Assembly: GCA_963565915.1 (NCBI GenBank)
Contig: OY751485.1
Coordinates: forward strand, 2,232,001-2,296,000
Direction of reading: 5' to 3'
DNA from: Entoloma clypeatum
Taxonomy: Eukaryota > Basidiomycota > Agaricomycetes > Agaricales > Entolomataceae
DNA length: 64,000 bases
Positions within the stretch are counted from its first letter, which is position 1. Every line of letters begins with the position of its first letter. Shown one piece after another: positions 10,883-21,604 of this stretch. The position numbers and the translations under genes were made by a program. The notes below the pieces were generated by a model that was not told the origin of the DNA, ran no database searches, and saw nothing but the letters and a program-made list of their open reading frames with translations.

Positions 10883-12994
10883 ATGCACCGCCCCGTCCGC
10901 GTCCACCTCCTCCAGGCAAAGCTCGTCCCCGCTGTCATCGCCGAAATCTATTCCGCCATCGAAGACTGCCATCACTTGGAGCTCTCTTCAAATGTCGTCG
11001 ACGCCGACGTCATCATCACCAACGTCCGCATGAGGCGTCGCCTCGAACGACACCTCGACTGGAACATAGCCGTCTGTCATGGTCCATCCCATCTTATGCC
11101 CAGTACTGACTCTCGATTCAGCAACAAAAGGCGATCGTCGACCCGCAATGGCTCCGCGATTCCATCCAGCAACATCGTATCCTGCCGTGCGGTCCCTACG
11201 CCGCGCTCAGTGAGCTCCGCGATGAGACCGTCAAGAATTGCCCGGACTGCAATATGGAGGTCTGCAAATGCACTCCCTCGGCGTCCCATCTCGCGCCCCA
11301 CCCTCTGCTCCCTCAGCAAGTCGCCCTCGATTACAAGGCCCGATACGCATGTCAACGTGCCACTCCTCTCATCTGTCCGAACCAGGCTTTAGCTGCCGAG
11401 CTGGGCATCCTGCGCCTGCATCGACATCTTGAAGGGAAAGAGATAAACGCCCTCGCTTACGAGCGGGCCATTGCGGTGGGTTAGCAACCCTTCCGAATAT
11501 CGACACAACTGAGGAAATGTCCTTGACAAGGTTACCAAATGTCAGTTCCTTCGCTCGTCATCAATCTCACGTATTCATTTTGGACAGCTTATCCTCACAT
11601 TATAACATTTGGCAACTTTGAAAACGATTTTGCGAAACTTCCTTACTTGGGAGAAAAAGTTCTTTCAAAGGTGTGTTTGTTTCGTGCCGTACCGTCGCCT
11701 TCTTTTAACATACAACAGGTCAAAGAATTCCTCAATTACGGACTCATTGAAGAATGCCGTGCGCTTCATACCCTTGTACACACCGCGCGTCCTGACCTCG
11801 GCCTAGAAACAATACGTTCCGACGAACGTTTCCAAGCCCTCAGCTTGTTCAATACAATCCACGGCGTAGGCCCGACCACAGCTCGACACCTTTACAGCAT
11901 GGGTTTACGGACTTTGGAAGACATGGATCGTTACTACGATGTTCCTGTCGATCTCAGTGGCAGGCTCAAAGTGGAGGACGTTGTCCTGACTCCAAATGGG
12001 CGGCGGGTCCCGCCGAAAACCGGCATACCAGATATCTCCATCAAAACTGCTCTTGCCCTGAGAGCGGATTTCGAGCAGACAATACCGGCGGAGGAAGTTG
12101 AGGAAATGCATGCAGTCGTGATGTTCGAACTCGAGAAGATCCAGAAAGGATGCTTTAGCACCCTTGTCGGCGGGTAAAGCTTCAGGATAACTTGACGCAG
12201 CTGGAATTTGACAGTCATCTCCAGTTACCGTAGGGGAAAGCAAAAAAGCAACGACGTCGACGTTGTGATCAGCCATCCCTTGAGAGATATCGCAAAAGGC
12301 CTATGCAAAAAGCTTGTCAACAGACTTTACGACCTGGGTATGATTTCCATTACCCTCTACCGTCTAATTCCAATGTATTTCCTTCTAGGCTTAGTGACTC
12401 ATCTAACCTGTGAGCACCCTTGTCGATCATTGACGAGAGCTGTCTTCCACCAGTAACAGACCTGTCTGGCTTTCATCAACATAATCCGCTGAGGACAACA
12501 CATTGGGACTCCCTCGAAAAAGCCCTCACGGTATTCAAGCTCCCACCAGATGACAAGCGGACACCAGTGCACCATCGGTTAGACCTCATTTTCGCCGTAC
12601 CTGAAGCATATTGGACGGCTGTGCTAGGATGGTGTGTAACGTATATGGTATTCTGTTCACGGTCACCCTTTATGCATCTCTTTGACCTATAGGACTGGTT
12701 CCAAGATGTTCGAACGGGACCTTCGCTTATGGGCCAAAGTCGAAAAGTAAGTCATTTTAGGTGCATCAGCAATCCGGCGTTTCAAGGCGACATATTCTCC
12801 AGAGGCATGAAATTTGATAGTTCTGGATTGTGAGTTACAATCATCTTCTTGCCTCAAGGATTGAATATGAATGGCCGCACTTTAGGACTCGGAGACACGA
12901 CTCAAAGTTGTTCATGCCAAAAAGCGAAAAGGAGATATTCGATCTACTAGGATTGCAGTGGATTGACCCTCTCCTGCGTAATGCAGATGTATGA
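10883..12994 (+). CDS. family X DNA polymerase with BRCT domain (Pol lambda/mu/Pol4 type)
   Basis: Gap-filling polymerase of base excision repair and end joining. The N-terminal ~90 residues look like a BRCT domain (HRPVRVHLLQAKLVPAVIAE to AIVDPQWLRDSIQQHRILP). A Cys-rich linker follows (CPDCNMEVCKC). The 8-kDa region starts near AYERAIAV. The fingers HhH is FNTIHGVGPTTARHLYSMG. The palm has GGYRRGKQKSNDVDVVISHP (first two catalytic Asp) and HHRLDLIFAVPE (third Asp). The thumb has TGSKMFERDLRLWA and a C-terminal DLLGLQWIDPLLRNADV. The stop is at 12992-12994. Seven or so short introns all restore frame. Whether it is closer to lambda or mu cannot be settled by eye. Confidence 0.92.
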
Positions 12995-13196
12995 CACAGT
13001 ACGTTGTTGAGGAAACTGTACCAAAGAGTACACATTTTGCGTCGTGATGTATGTATATCATGATACCTTCTCGGGAACAAGCCTCAATTGTTGCTCTTCT
13101 GCTGGCGTGCTGCCACCACCAAGTAATGTTCCTAAACAAGTCCTCAGTGAAATGTAGTATAGAAAACATCTTGTATGTCAAAGAAAAGGCGTGACG
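12995..13196. other. convergent 3' intergenic
   Basis: About 200 bp between two convergent stop codons (Pol X on plus, glutaryl-CoA dehydrogenase on minus). It must hold both 3' UTRs and terminators. No gene. Confidence 0.6.
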
Positions 13197-15183
13197 CTAA
13201 TTGGCAAAAGCTTGTATGCCCGTTATTGCCTTGCCGAGAATGAGGCAGTGGATGTCCTGAAAAAAGTGTCGTGATCAATATCAGTCATAGAACCAGGATG
13301 AAATGTACAACATTTGTTCCTTAGTGAAGATGTTTGAGCAAGTTTCGACCTGTATTATGTGATAGAATCTTACCTTCATAAGTGTTGGTCACTTGAAGAT
13401 TGGCAACGTGCCGTCCCACATGGTACCTAATGTGGCAGACACAATGAAACTCAGGATTGGAAGTCAAGGAGACAGAGACTCACTCATCGGCACAGGCATT
13501 TCCTCCCAAGATGTCAAGCACTACGCGGGAATGCTGTAGGGCTTTCCCACAATTGTTCCTCTTGACGATACTAATCATCTCTGGTGCGACTTTACCTGCA
13601 TCCTTGAGTCTGCCCACCTGCAGACTAGCGAAGAGGCCAAGCGTCGCTTCTGTATGTGCATCAACCAACTTCTTCTGTATAAGTTGGAAAGAGGCAAGTG
13701 GGCGTTTGAACTGATGTCTGTCCAATGCATACTCGCGTGTTCGATGTATGCAGTCCTCTAAAGCGCCCATAACTCCCCATGAAATACCATACCTATAATC
13801 GACTGTGAGGAACCCGGGGGATGAAAGAAAAGGAAGAAACCTTGCTGAATTCAAACAGGAGAAAGGAGAGCTTAGACCTCTAGTTTTGGGTAAGAGTGCG
13901 TCATGGGAAACTTTGACAGAATCCATGAATATCGATCCAGTGAGCGAAGCACGGAGAGCGAGTTTATTCTTGATAGGGGGTGTGGAGAGTCCTTTAAGCC
14001 CCTGGGTTATAGTATGAATGTCACGAAGTTCTTCCAAACTGTGAGGCGAGACTGCACCTTTTCCAGCAAGAAGCCTCGAACTTTATCATCCCACTTGCAT
14101 CTAGCCCAGATGACAAAAAGGTCACTACAGACGTGTATTAGCTCCAGAAAAGAGTCACGTAAGAAACCCAACGTACGCAGCTGGAGCATTGGAGATCCAT
14201 GTTTTGCTTCCATTGATGATAAAACCACCATCGACTTCCTCGGCCATTGTTTCCATTCCAGCTGGGTCAGAACCATGGTTGGACTCAGTCAACCCCTGTT
14301 GATCGCGATTTTGAGTCTTCGCACTCCAGCATTAACCATAACATACGAAAGCCCCGACAATCTCTGCCTTAGCTATACAGACAAACGAATAAGAGTCGAA
14401 CGAGGTGATTGAGATGATATTGACCAAGCCGGGGTAGATATTTCTCCTTCTGACTCTCCGTGCCGAATTCATTGATCGGATGCATGACCAGCGATGATTG
14501 AACAGATGCCATTGAGCGGTAACCCGAGTCGACCCTGTTGTCAGAGATTGGGTGGGTGTTCAAAGATGAGGCAGCTGGCATATACCTTTCAATTTCGCGC
14601 GCAATGAGTCCATAGGCCACATTACTTGCTCCAGCACAACCATAGCCCGAAATTGTTGCACCAAGGAGACCAAGTGCTCCCATCTCAGGAAGGATGGAGT
14701 GGTCCCATTCTATGGTCATATTCAACGGGCTGTAGTGCAATGAACCGCAAGTCATTCGATTGTACCTTCAATCCTCCAGCCTTGGAGAACGCGAGGAAGA
14801 AGCCTTTCCTATAGGATGTAAATAACGTGGCGACCACTCTGCATAGAATGTTCTACCTGGCAATAGTCGCGTGCTGTGTCTCTAATTGTGAAGTCAGCTG
14901 GGATGACGGATCCAGAGTGAACTCTCTGACCGAGTCACGATTTCTTCTTCCGTCAGCATGGATTCAAGATTTAACGGGTCCTTGTTTTCCAAGGCTCAAA
15001 GAGATGTGTGACTGAGATGAAATCCATTTTACCTCCCATTGGAATTTGGCCAGGCCTAATACGGGTAAAACCAATGCCCCTGCAGTCAATGGACAACTAC
15101 GTACCCGTCGATGCAGCGCGTCGGTAGGCAGGTGAAGTTTTGAGGGAAGCTCGAAGAACACTACGGTGAGTAAGGCCAAACAT
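13197..15183 (-). CDS. glutaryl-CoA dehydrogenase, mitochondrial
   Basis: FAD enzyme of lysine/tryptophan breakdown that converts glutaryl-CoA to crotonyl-CoA. Exon 1 (start 15183) encodes an Arg-rich presequence ([20 protein letters not shown]). Unusually small exons follow: 23 nt (LAKFQWE), 47 nt ([17 protein letters not shown]) and 25 nt (DTARDYCQ). Then come [129 protein letters not shown] and [23 protein letters not shown] with the catalytic Glu of TYEGT. The stop is at 13197. A hAT-like element sits 20 bp upstream of the start codon. Confidence 0.94.
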
Positions 15184-15194
15184 CACAATTTGTA

Positions 15195-15202
15195 CTGAGG
15201 AT
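15195..15202 (+). repeat. 8-bp target-site duplication, left (CTGAGGAT)
   Basis: Identical to 16234-16241 and directly abuts the left terminal inverted repeat of the element at 15203-16233. An 8-bp duplication is the hAT hallmark. Confidence 0.85.
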
Positions 15203-16233
15203 TAGTGCTCGGGGATTTTCACACGATGTCTAATTGACCAGTAAATTAGCAAGGCGCTCAGAATTTTTCTAATTTACCCTCGTATTTTAAAGCTAATTAA
15301 CAGAGATTAGGTATGGGCTAATTAGCGCTAATTAACCAGTAAATTAGCCTTAAAATACCAATTTTTATGTAAATTAGCCTCGAGGGCCGACTAACGATCA
15401 CCGATCTGATATCACCAAACCGCCCAATCCTTATCCTTTGGAGCCGTCGGCATCGGCACTGAGGATGGTGGCGCCTTGGGACGATTACCAGGCTGATTCC
15501 GCACCACAGATGGTGTTGAATCAAGCAGATCGAGAAGGTACGATGAACCAACATCAACAGTGTCTGCGATGTTGAAGACGCGTCGCTCCACATTGTCGAG
15601 GTTTGGTGGGGGACCGTCAAGCCAAGTCAAACCATCACCAGTTTCTTTTGATGAAGTTTCAGCATCAGACTTGTAGTCTTCGACCCCTCCCGGCTCAATG
15701 TCATCCAAGTCCTGTTCCAATGCAGGAGGCTTTTCTGTTGGAGATGATTTTGATGACATAGCTACATCATCCGCACCATGAATAGTCGTCTGCATGTCCC
15801 GCCACTTAACAATGGGCTTCTCCTTCCTTTTCTTTTTCTGAGCAAGATTGAGTATAGCAAAAGGCGAAGAGTTCAGGCATATACATCACTCTTCGCCATT
15901 GTCTTGAATAAAATCAACATCAGGGCTGAAGTGATTGAAGTTATATCGGGAGGTGTCGCGTGCAACTGGTAGGGACTTTGGTAGTCTGAGAAGATAGGAA
16001 CGTAGGGTATTAACTCTGTCCGCAATCATTCTCGACGTTCGAGAGTTGTACTTGGCATGCGTTTGCAAACTATCTATAATTTCAATTTTCAGCATATTTT
16101 TTTTTTTCAGTTCCCGACCTTGGGCTAATTTACTTTAAAATACATGGGGTTTTCGAGCAAAATGAAATTGACGCTAATTTACCGGGGCTAATAGCCCTAG
16201 GCTAATTAGCCCTGTGAAAATCCCCGAGCACTA
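15203..16233. mobile_element. hAT-like non-autonomous DNA transposon (1031 bp)
   Basis: Terminal inverted repeats of 21 bp begin TAGTGCTCGGGG (15203-15223) and end with the exact complement (16213-16233). They are flanked by an 8-bp direct duplication CTGAGGAT. TAGTG fits the hAT end consensus. Both subterminal regions (15225-15380 and 16125-16212) are AT-rich and carry many copies of a TAATTAGC/AATTTAC motif in both orientations, as expected for transposase-binding sites. I see no hAT transposase. The perfect duplication and near-perfect ends suggest a recent insertion. It lies in the promoter or 5' UTR of the glutaryl-CoA dehydrogenase gene. Confidence 0.88.
15412..16095 (-). CDS. hypothetical ORF carried inside the hAT-like element
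   Basis: Two antisense open frames sit inside the element: 16095-15886 (begins MLKIEIIDSLQTHAKY, ends DFIQDNGEE) and 15795-15412 (begins MQTTIHGADD, acidic, ends PKDKDWAVW). A GT...CAG intron of about 50 nt could join them (GTGATGTATATG to TTGCTCAG), but the joined frame is off by one at the junction, so the model may be wrong or the gene broken. No known domain. It could be a captured host fragment or element-specific cargo. Confidence 0.3.
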
Positions 16234-16386
16234 CTGAGGATTCATTCGATGTGTGTATTAGGTCACGTGATCGAAACCCAATCAATGGTTCAAAACTCAG
16301 TGCAAATCGAATATGCATGTCATGTCATATTGCTGTATATGGTACGCAAAAAAGAGAGAGGCGATGTGTAGCTGCATACAGGTGGT

Positions 16387-17071
16387 TCAAATTGTTGAGG
16401 GATACAGCATCTGTTCAGTGTTAACAAACATGCTAGGAAACGAGTGAACTATACTTACCACCCTGACACTGGCACCAAATGCACGGGGCGGAAGGTTGGA
16501 ACGGAATTTTGATTTGACGACGCCTGACGATCCATGTGGCCTCGTTACACGTCTAGTTGTTCGACAGCGTGTGATGAGACAAAGCGGATTACGATGAAAC
16601 CCCGTCACTCACCCCCAGATCACTCGCACTTTAGACCCCTGAATCTCTCGCTTAGCCTTGTAAACGAAAGCGACGCGCTACAAGGGCGTGTCAATTGAAA
16701 GTGGAGGAGTATGAGTGGCCAATATCCAACCTTTCCGAGATAGAATTGGGCGTCCTCCTTCGTTGCTACACCCTCGATTTGTATCAGCGAAGTGTTGGGA
16801 CGGGAATTGCGCTTTGCTCGTTTGTGGCCCAAGACACGGCCTTTGCTGTACAGTCTGTCAAATCGAAATGGTTTAGTACATTGGTCGGTCCAGAACGTAT
16901 GAGAATCGAAGACGAGGGGGTTCCAGATGGTGTGTTATTGTTCGAGGGTTCGTGGCGTCATCCAGCCGATTTCAAAGCCATCCACCCCATCTAAACCGTC
17001 CCAAATCTCCAGCCCCAAACCAAACCGTCCTCCAGCATTCCAGAAACCGTTACTCACCTAGTAGAGCCCAT
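16387..17071 (-). CDS. RPL33: 60S ribosomal protein eL33 (L35A family)
   Basis: The complete family sequence is visible in five exons. Exon 1 is only 14 nt (17071-17058; MGST plus two bases of Arg). Then come [20 protein letters not shown] and [21 protein letters not shown] (16854-16731), [40 protein letters not shown] and [12 protein letters not shown], and a last tiny exon MLYPSTI to the stop at 16387. The first intron is long for this genome (about 200 nt), as is common in fungal ribosomal protein genes. About 110 residues, the usual family size. Confidence 0.96.
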
Positions 17072-17207
17072 TTTGAAGCTTGAAGTATGCCAACGCCTTG
17101 AAAATCTTGAGGGGGGTGTTGATGCTATTGAACGGAATCGATGCGGTCGAGCACTTTAGATCCAAACAAAAACAAATTCTTGCTAAATATAGCATTATGT
17201 AGACTGA

Positions 17208-18584
17208 CTACAACCAGCCACCGAGAAACTTTTTCCACCTTGCGTTCGCGCCTCGGTCCTCCGCCTTATTCATAGTGGACTCTTGGTCGTTCCTCACTTC
17301 CTTCGTGGTCAACTTCTGATCGGGTACTTGCGTGCTCTCGAGTGGCATGCTCTGAGGCTCGTTCTTCCGCTTCTGGGACTCCTGCGTGCCTGTGTTGCTC
17401 TTTGTTTTCTTAGAGTGTTTGAAACGTGGTGTTATGCGGGATTCCAACGCAGCAGGGCCCTTGACAGGTTTTGTACTTGGTATGACTGGTTTGGAGGGAG
17501 GTGAATTGATCAGAGCAGTCGAAGCACTGGCACAACTCGTTGGGGTTGTTGTGAGAGGTATTTCTTTTGGCGGTGGAACAGCGCTCGGCATTGGCGTATC
17601 CGCTGGTACGTTCTCGTAACCTGGTAAAGGGGTCCAAGCTAGACGAGAATCTGTCGCCTCTGGCGAGGGCCGATCCGTCAACGATTTAGAGATGGGCTGG
17701 ACCTCATATGGGTTAGGGACATTAAGCGCGTCACAGTATTTTCGGAGCACGAGTCGCAGCTGAGGATGATCAACATTGGACGGCTGGAAGAGAAGACCTT
17801 CTACAATGGGGGTGTCGGCTTCCATGGGTTGAAGCTCGTTGAACCCGGCCCAATGCACAAAATTACGGGCTGTTTCGTTGCCATTTCGTTTAGAGAAGTA
17901 GGAATACACAGGTGGAGGGGAGAAGAATTCAACACCTGCAAGGAGAGAACGATGTGTAGATATTGAGGGCAGACAAGAAAACGACTTTCGCACCAGAGCG
18001 TTCCACCTTGACATCAATCGTATTTTCCGTTCTGGAATCCTTCCTCTGCTCCTCCTCCATTACGCTTTTTATTATGCTTCCGAAGGCAGGGATGCCTTCG
18101 TCTTTGGCATAATCATGACTTTCCAATAATGGCTCCAATTCATCGAGGCCAATACCGCCAGAGCGATCACGGATTGTCGTGGGCAGGTTTACCGATATTG
18201 TCTCGCTGGTAGGAGGGATCCGTTCACGGGATTTGGGATCACGAAATGAAACTTGTATCATGGTTTGATACTTGGTTGGTACCTCGTAGTCCTGCGAAAT
18301 TCTTGGTCGCGGAGGGATCATAGCTTAAACTAGAAAAATACCTTGACAAATCTATATTCTCTTATAGCACCATACTGACGTTCCACCGCACGTATGAGTG
18401 TAAATGCGTCCGCAGGAGAATCCAGAAAGTGTGACGTGCGGAGAAAAGCGGCCCTCTTGTACCCTTCCTGGATATACGCCTTGTGAGCCGCCGCGCCAAC
18501 AAGAGTGGTGCTATAGGTCCTGGGGCATGGTTTTTGAATGGAGGCGACCAGATGACGTGAGGCCTGTGCTCGTGGAATGGGCAT
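17208..18584 (-). CDS. uncharacterised protein, probably mitochondrial
   Basis: Three exons. The N-terminus (MPIPRAQASRHLVASIQKP then RTYSTTLVGAAAHKAYIQEG) is rich in Arg/Ser/Ala and ends in a typical RxYS presequence cleavage context. A conserved-looking block follows (DSPADAFTLIRAVERQYGAI) and, after a 50-nt intron, YQTMIQVSFRDPKSRERIP. The second intron donor is the GTGCG at the VERSG codon, which is the only choice that continues into VEFFSPPPVYSYFSKRNGN. The C-terminal third is low-complexity, rich in Pro, Ser and Lys. I recognise no domain; homologues seem limited to Agaricomycetes as far as I can recall. Confidence 0.7.
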
Positions 18585-18648
18585 GAGCCAAGAAAATTAA
18601 GTACAAGTGACTACATACATATTATTACTAAATTCCGCCATCTGCAAA

Positions 18649-19213
18649 ATGTCGACTGGGGGCTACAAGACCGCTTTGAAGGCTCTGTCCGCACGCACTG
18701 GGGCGCCTTTATCCTCTCTCCTTGTTTCGTTTGCTATCCTCCATGAAATAACGGCAGTTGTGCCTCTCGTCGCCGTCTTCTACGGTTCAAGATCCCTCGG
18801 AATCGGCGAGGGAGTTGTCAACGCAGTCCTTCCGAAGGAAACGGGCGCCGTTCCCTCTAGTTGGACGAGGGGAGTATTGCAGAGCTGGGTGGTGGAGGGT
18901 GAAGCATGGGCAGCGAGAGTTGGCAGGCGATATGGTATCTTTGGTTTCGAAAAGAGGCCTTCGGATGAAGATCAGATTCCCTCACAACCGCCTTCTCGTC
19001 TTGCTGGAGATGTGGCTAATGCAATCGTCGCATATGGGGCCACTAAGGTGAGCCTGAGCTTCTGTTTGCAAACCGCTTCCAACTCATCATGTTCTGGAGG
19101 CTTTGATTCCTGTTCGCATCGGAGTCTCATTGTATCTTTCGCCCGCGTTCTCGAGAACATTAGTAGAGCCCATTCGAACTACTTTATTGCAGTCCTTTCG
19201 TCGCAAACCGTGA
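18649..19213 (+). CDS. DUF1279 (FAM210-like) mitochondrial membrane protein
   Basis: Two exons. Exon 1 begins MSTGGYKTALKALSARTGAP, followed by LLVSFAILHEITAVVPLVAV (hydrophobic segment), WAARVGRRYGIFGFEK and RLAGDVANAIVAYGATK. Exon 2 reads ALIPVRIGVSLYLSPAFSRT to the stop at 19211-19213. These are the standard landmarks of fungal DUF1279 proteins of the inner mitochondrial membrane, of unknown molecular function. It ends 54 bp before the next plus-strand gene. Confidence 0.88.
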
Positions 19214-19267
19214 TTGATTCGATCCGCCAAGCTCATAGTAGTCGTTATTTGGGCATGTTTTATCGTC

Positions 19268-20401
19268 ATGCCCAAACTCCATCTCAAACGCACTCCCGAA
19301 GAAGAGGCATCTCGTCAGTTCCGCAAAAAGAAGAGGAAAGAGGCCAAGAAAACGGAGAGAAATAGCTATAAGCATCCTTCTCGCAAACCCTCAAGAACGA
19401 ATGAAACGTCACGCGAATGGGCCTCTAGTGATGACGAGTCCGTAACCCAAGACAATGGCGAGTTTAGGTCATCTACGCCACGACATTCTCGTCGACACCC
19501 TTCGGTACAACGGAATCACATTCACGCCGAGATTGGAGAGATGCAATTCCGAGAACGGATGTTCGATGCCCTCGGAGATGACGAACGATTAGATGCGTTG
19601 GAAGCCAGGTTCAATGACTACGCGCATGTTCCTGGAAGGTGGAGGACTTCCAGCCCAAACTATCATGATCAGGACGATTTCCTCCGTATGCATCCGCGCA
19701 ACATGGACGATGAAGAATATACGGAGTGGATCAGGCTAGGCATGTACAGGTGTGTGCCATCCGACAAGCACAAATTCAAACATATACATAACACCTAATT
19801 CAGGCGTACCCACGCGGCCGAACACGCAGAACAAGAACGCCAGAAGGCTTGGAAGGCTGAACGGTGTGCTGCAGAGAGGGCACGCAAGTTGGAAACTCGA
19901 CGACTGGAGAAACTCGCAGAAGCTGAGAGAAAATTGAAGAAACTCGAACGAGAAAGGCGCAGACAGCAATACGCAAGGGAAGAATATGAGCTTCGCTGGA
20001 AGGAACTGCTTTCAGGCTGGAGTGTCTCTGAAGAACACTCTGAAGAACAGAGACAGGAGCTCGGTTTTCATGATATACCTTGGCCCGCCTTGGTCGCCTA
20101 TCGCAACAATTCTGATAAGAGAGCCGCTGATATCTCCTTATCTCTTGAACACCTCACCCAGGAAGCAATTGTAGATTTCCTTTTCCCTGTGCCGGATTCC
20201 CAAGCAAATTCTGTTCTGTCACCAGAGGTGGTGAAAAAGGAGCGTAAAGACAAGTTACGAGAGACTTTATTGCGGTTCCATCCCGACAAGTTTGAGGGCC
20301 GAATCATGAAGTTCATCAAGCAGTCTGAAAGAGATGCTGCGCGAGAGGCTGTTGGTCAGGTCGCTCGCTGTCTCAATGCGTTGATGATCGAGAACAATTG
20401 A
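19268..20401 (+). CDS. NFKBIL1-like / J-domain-like coiled-coil protein
   Basis: Begins MPKLHLKRTPEEEASRQFRK with a basic nuclear-type stretch (KKKRKEAKK). One intron of about 50 nt follows GMYR. Then a long charged coiled coil (KLEKLAEAERKLKKLERER-like) and a C-terminal block (LRETLLRFHPDKFEGRIMKF to VGQVARCLNALMIENN) with the J-like HPDK. This order matches NF-kappa-B inhibitor-like protein 1 homologues of fungi, linked elsewhere to splicing. The ATG at 19268 is chosen because residues upstream are not conserved-looking. Complete. Confidence 0.8.
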
Positions 20402-20602
20402 GTCGCGCTCTTTATTTCGCCTTTCTATAATTTGGTACGCTTTATTATGACAGGCTGTATGCATTCCATTCATACTTCCATGACAAGATCGATCTGTAAA
20501 TTACTTGGACTTCCACATCTCCTCCTGGTTGGCCCGCTAAGACTGGCACGGTCTGCACAGGACTGTAAGCTGGGATTGCGATTCAGGCTAGCAGGGCAGA
20601 AC

Positions 20603-21260
20603 TCACAAAGAAGCTGCGATCGACCATGCTTCATGCCGAAAGGCTGCGACAGCCTCAGTATCTGCATCTCGATCTGCCCTCCACGCCCGTTGTTCGAGCA
20701 TATAAGCAATATCGCTAAAGCCCCGCGCGCATTGATGATGTACGCTGGGGCGGGCGGACACGATTCCTCGGTGGGTGAATATTGCTTCGAGGTACTCTCC
20801 GTTGGTCGTGCCGAAGCTGTCCAGCTGCATTCGCACAACTTGAAGATATGCGCACCCGTAAATTTCGCCGCTGCCGCATCTTGATCTTGAGCATTCCGAG
20901 GTTTCGAAAATCTACAGATACATTAACTCTGCTTTGCCGACAGGACGTCCGAGACATACCGAGTTGCTCGCACTTTCTGACATAAGAACTTCGGGCATGT
21001 CGCTTTCTGGTCCCTGTCTCCGGTGGGGAGAGTTAGAAACACTGTAGGGTAACTGTTTCGCTTTACCTTTAATGCTGCGATCCTCATGTTCTCTATCATA
21101 TCACAAAGATCCAGTTCAGTGAGCATGGCACCCTAGTGATTTCGTGATTAACCGCAGCTGGTGAGTCATATCATGGAAGATACGAAAACATACCGTATTT
21201 AACATCACAAATAGCGACAAAGATGTTGGGGAATTTGGTAGGACAACTAAACATGTCCAT
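20603..21260 (-). CDS. hypothetical protein
   Basis: A possible five-exon model of about 170 residues starts at MDMFSCPTKFPNIFVAICDV (21260). It continues with AMLTELDLCDMIENMRIAAL, FLMSESASNS and the longest exon (GEIYGCAYLQVVRMQLDSFG to EAWSIAASL, stop at 20603). Junctions are GT-AG with introns of about 50-75 nt. No domain recognised. Further 5' exons between 21290 and 21500 are possible. Support comes only from open frames and splice consensus, so it may be wrong in detail. Confidence 0.4.
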
Positions 21261-21604
21261 GGGAGCTATTTGTAGAAAATGGTGGTGGTGTGGCATGCGA
21301 CAGCCACGTTCCCTCGAGGCCACAATGCCTTGACGGCCTCAACACCAACCTCGTGGTACGCGCATGATGATGACCTCAATACAACTGCGATATTACCAAT
21401 CACTCCGATAACTCCAGATAGCATGCGCATGTATCGAGGCTGACCCAAGGTGTGGCTTCCATCGAGGATTAAGATCCGTGTATAAGTGCCCAAAAAATAT
21501 CAGTATGATTATCGGCAGATAAGCTAGGTTGCGCAAAAACCAGGTATGGTTGATACATGTCCATTGAGAAGCAAAGCAAAGCGAAAGCAAGATTTGAAGT
21601 GGAA

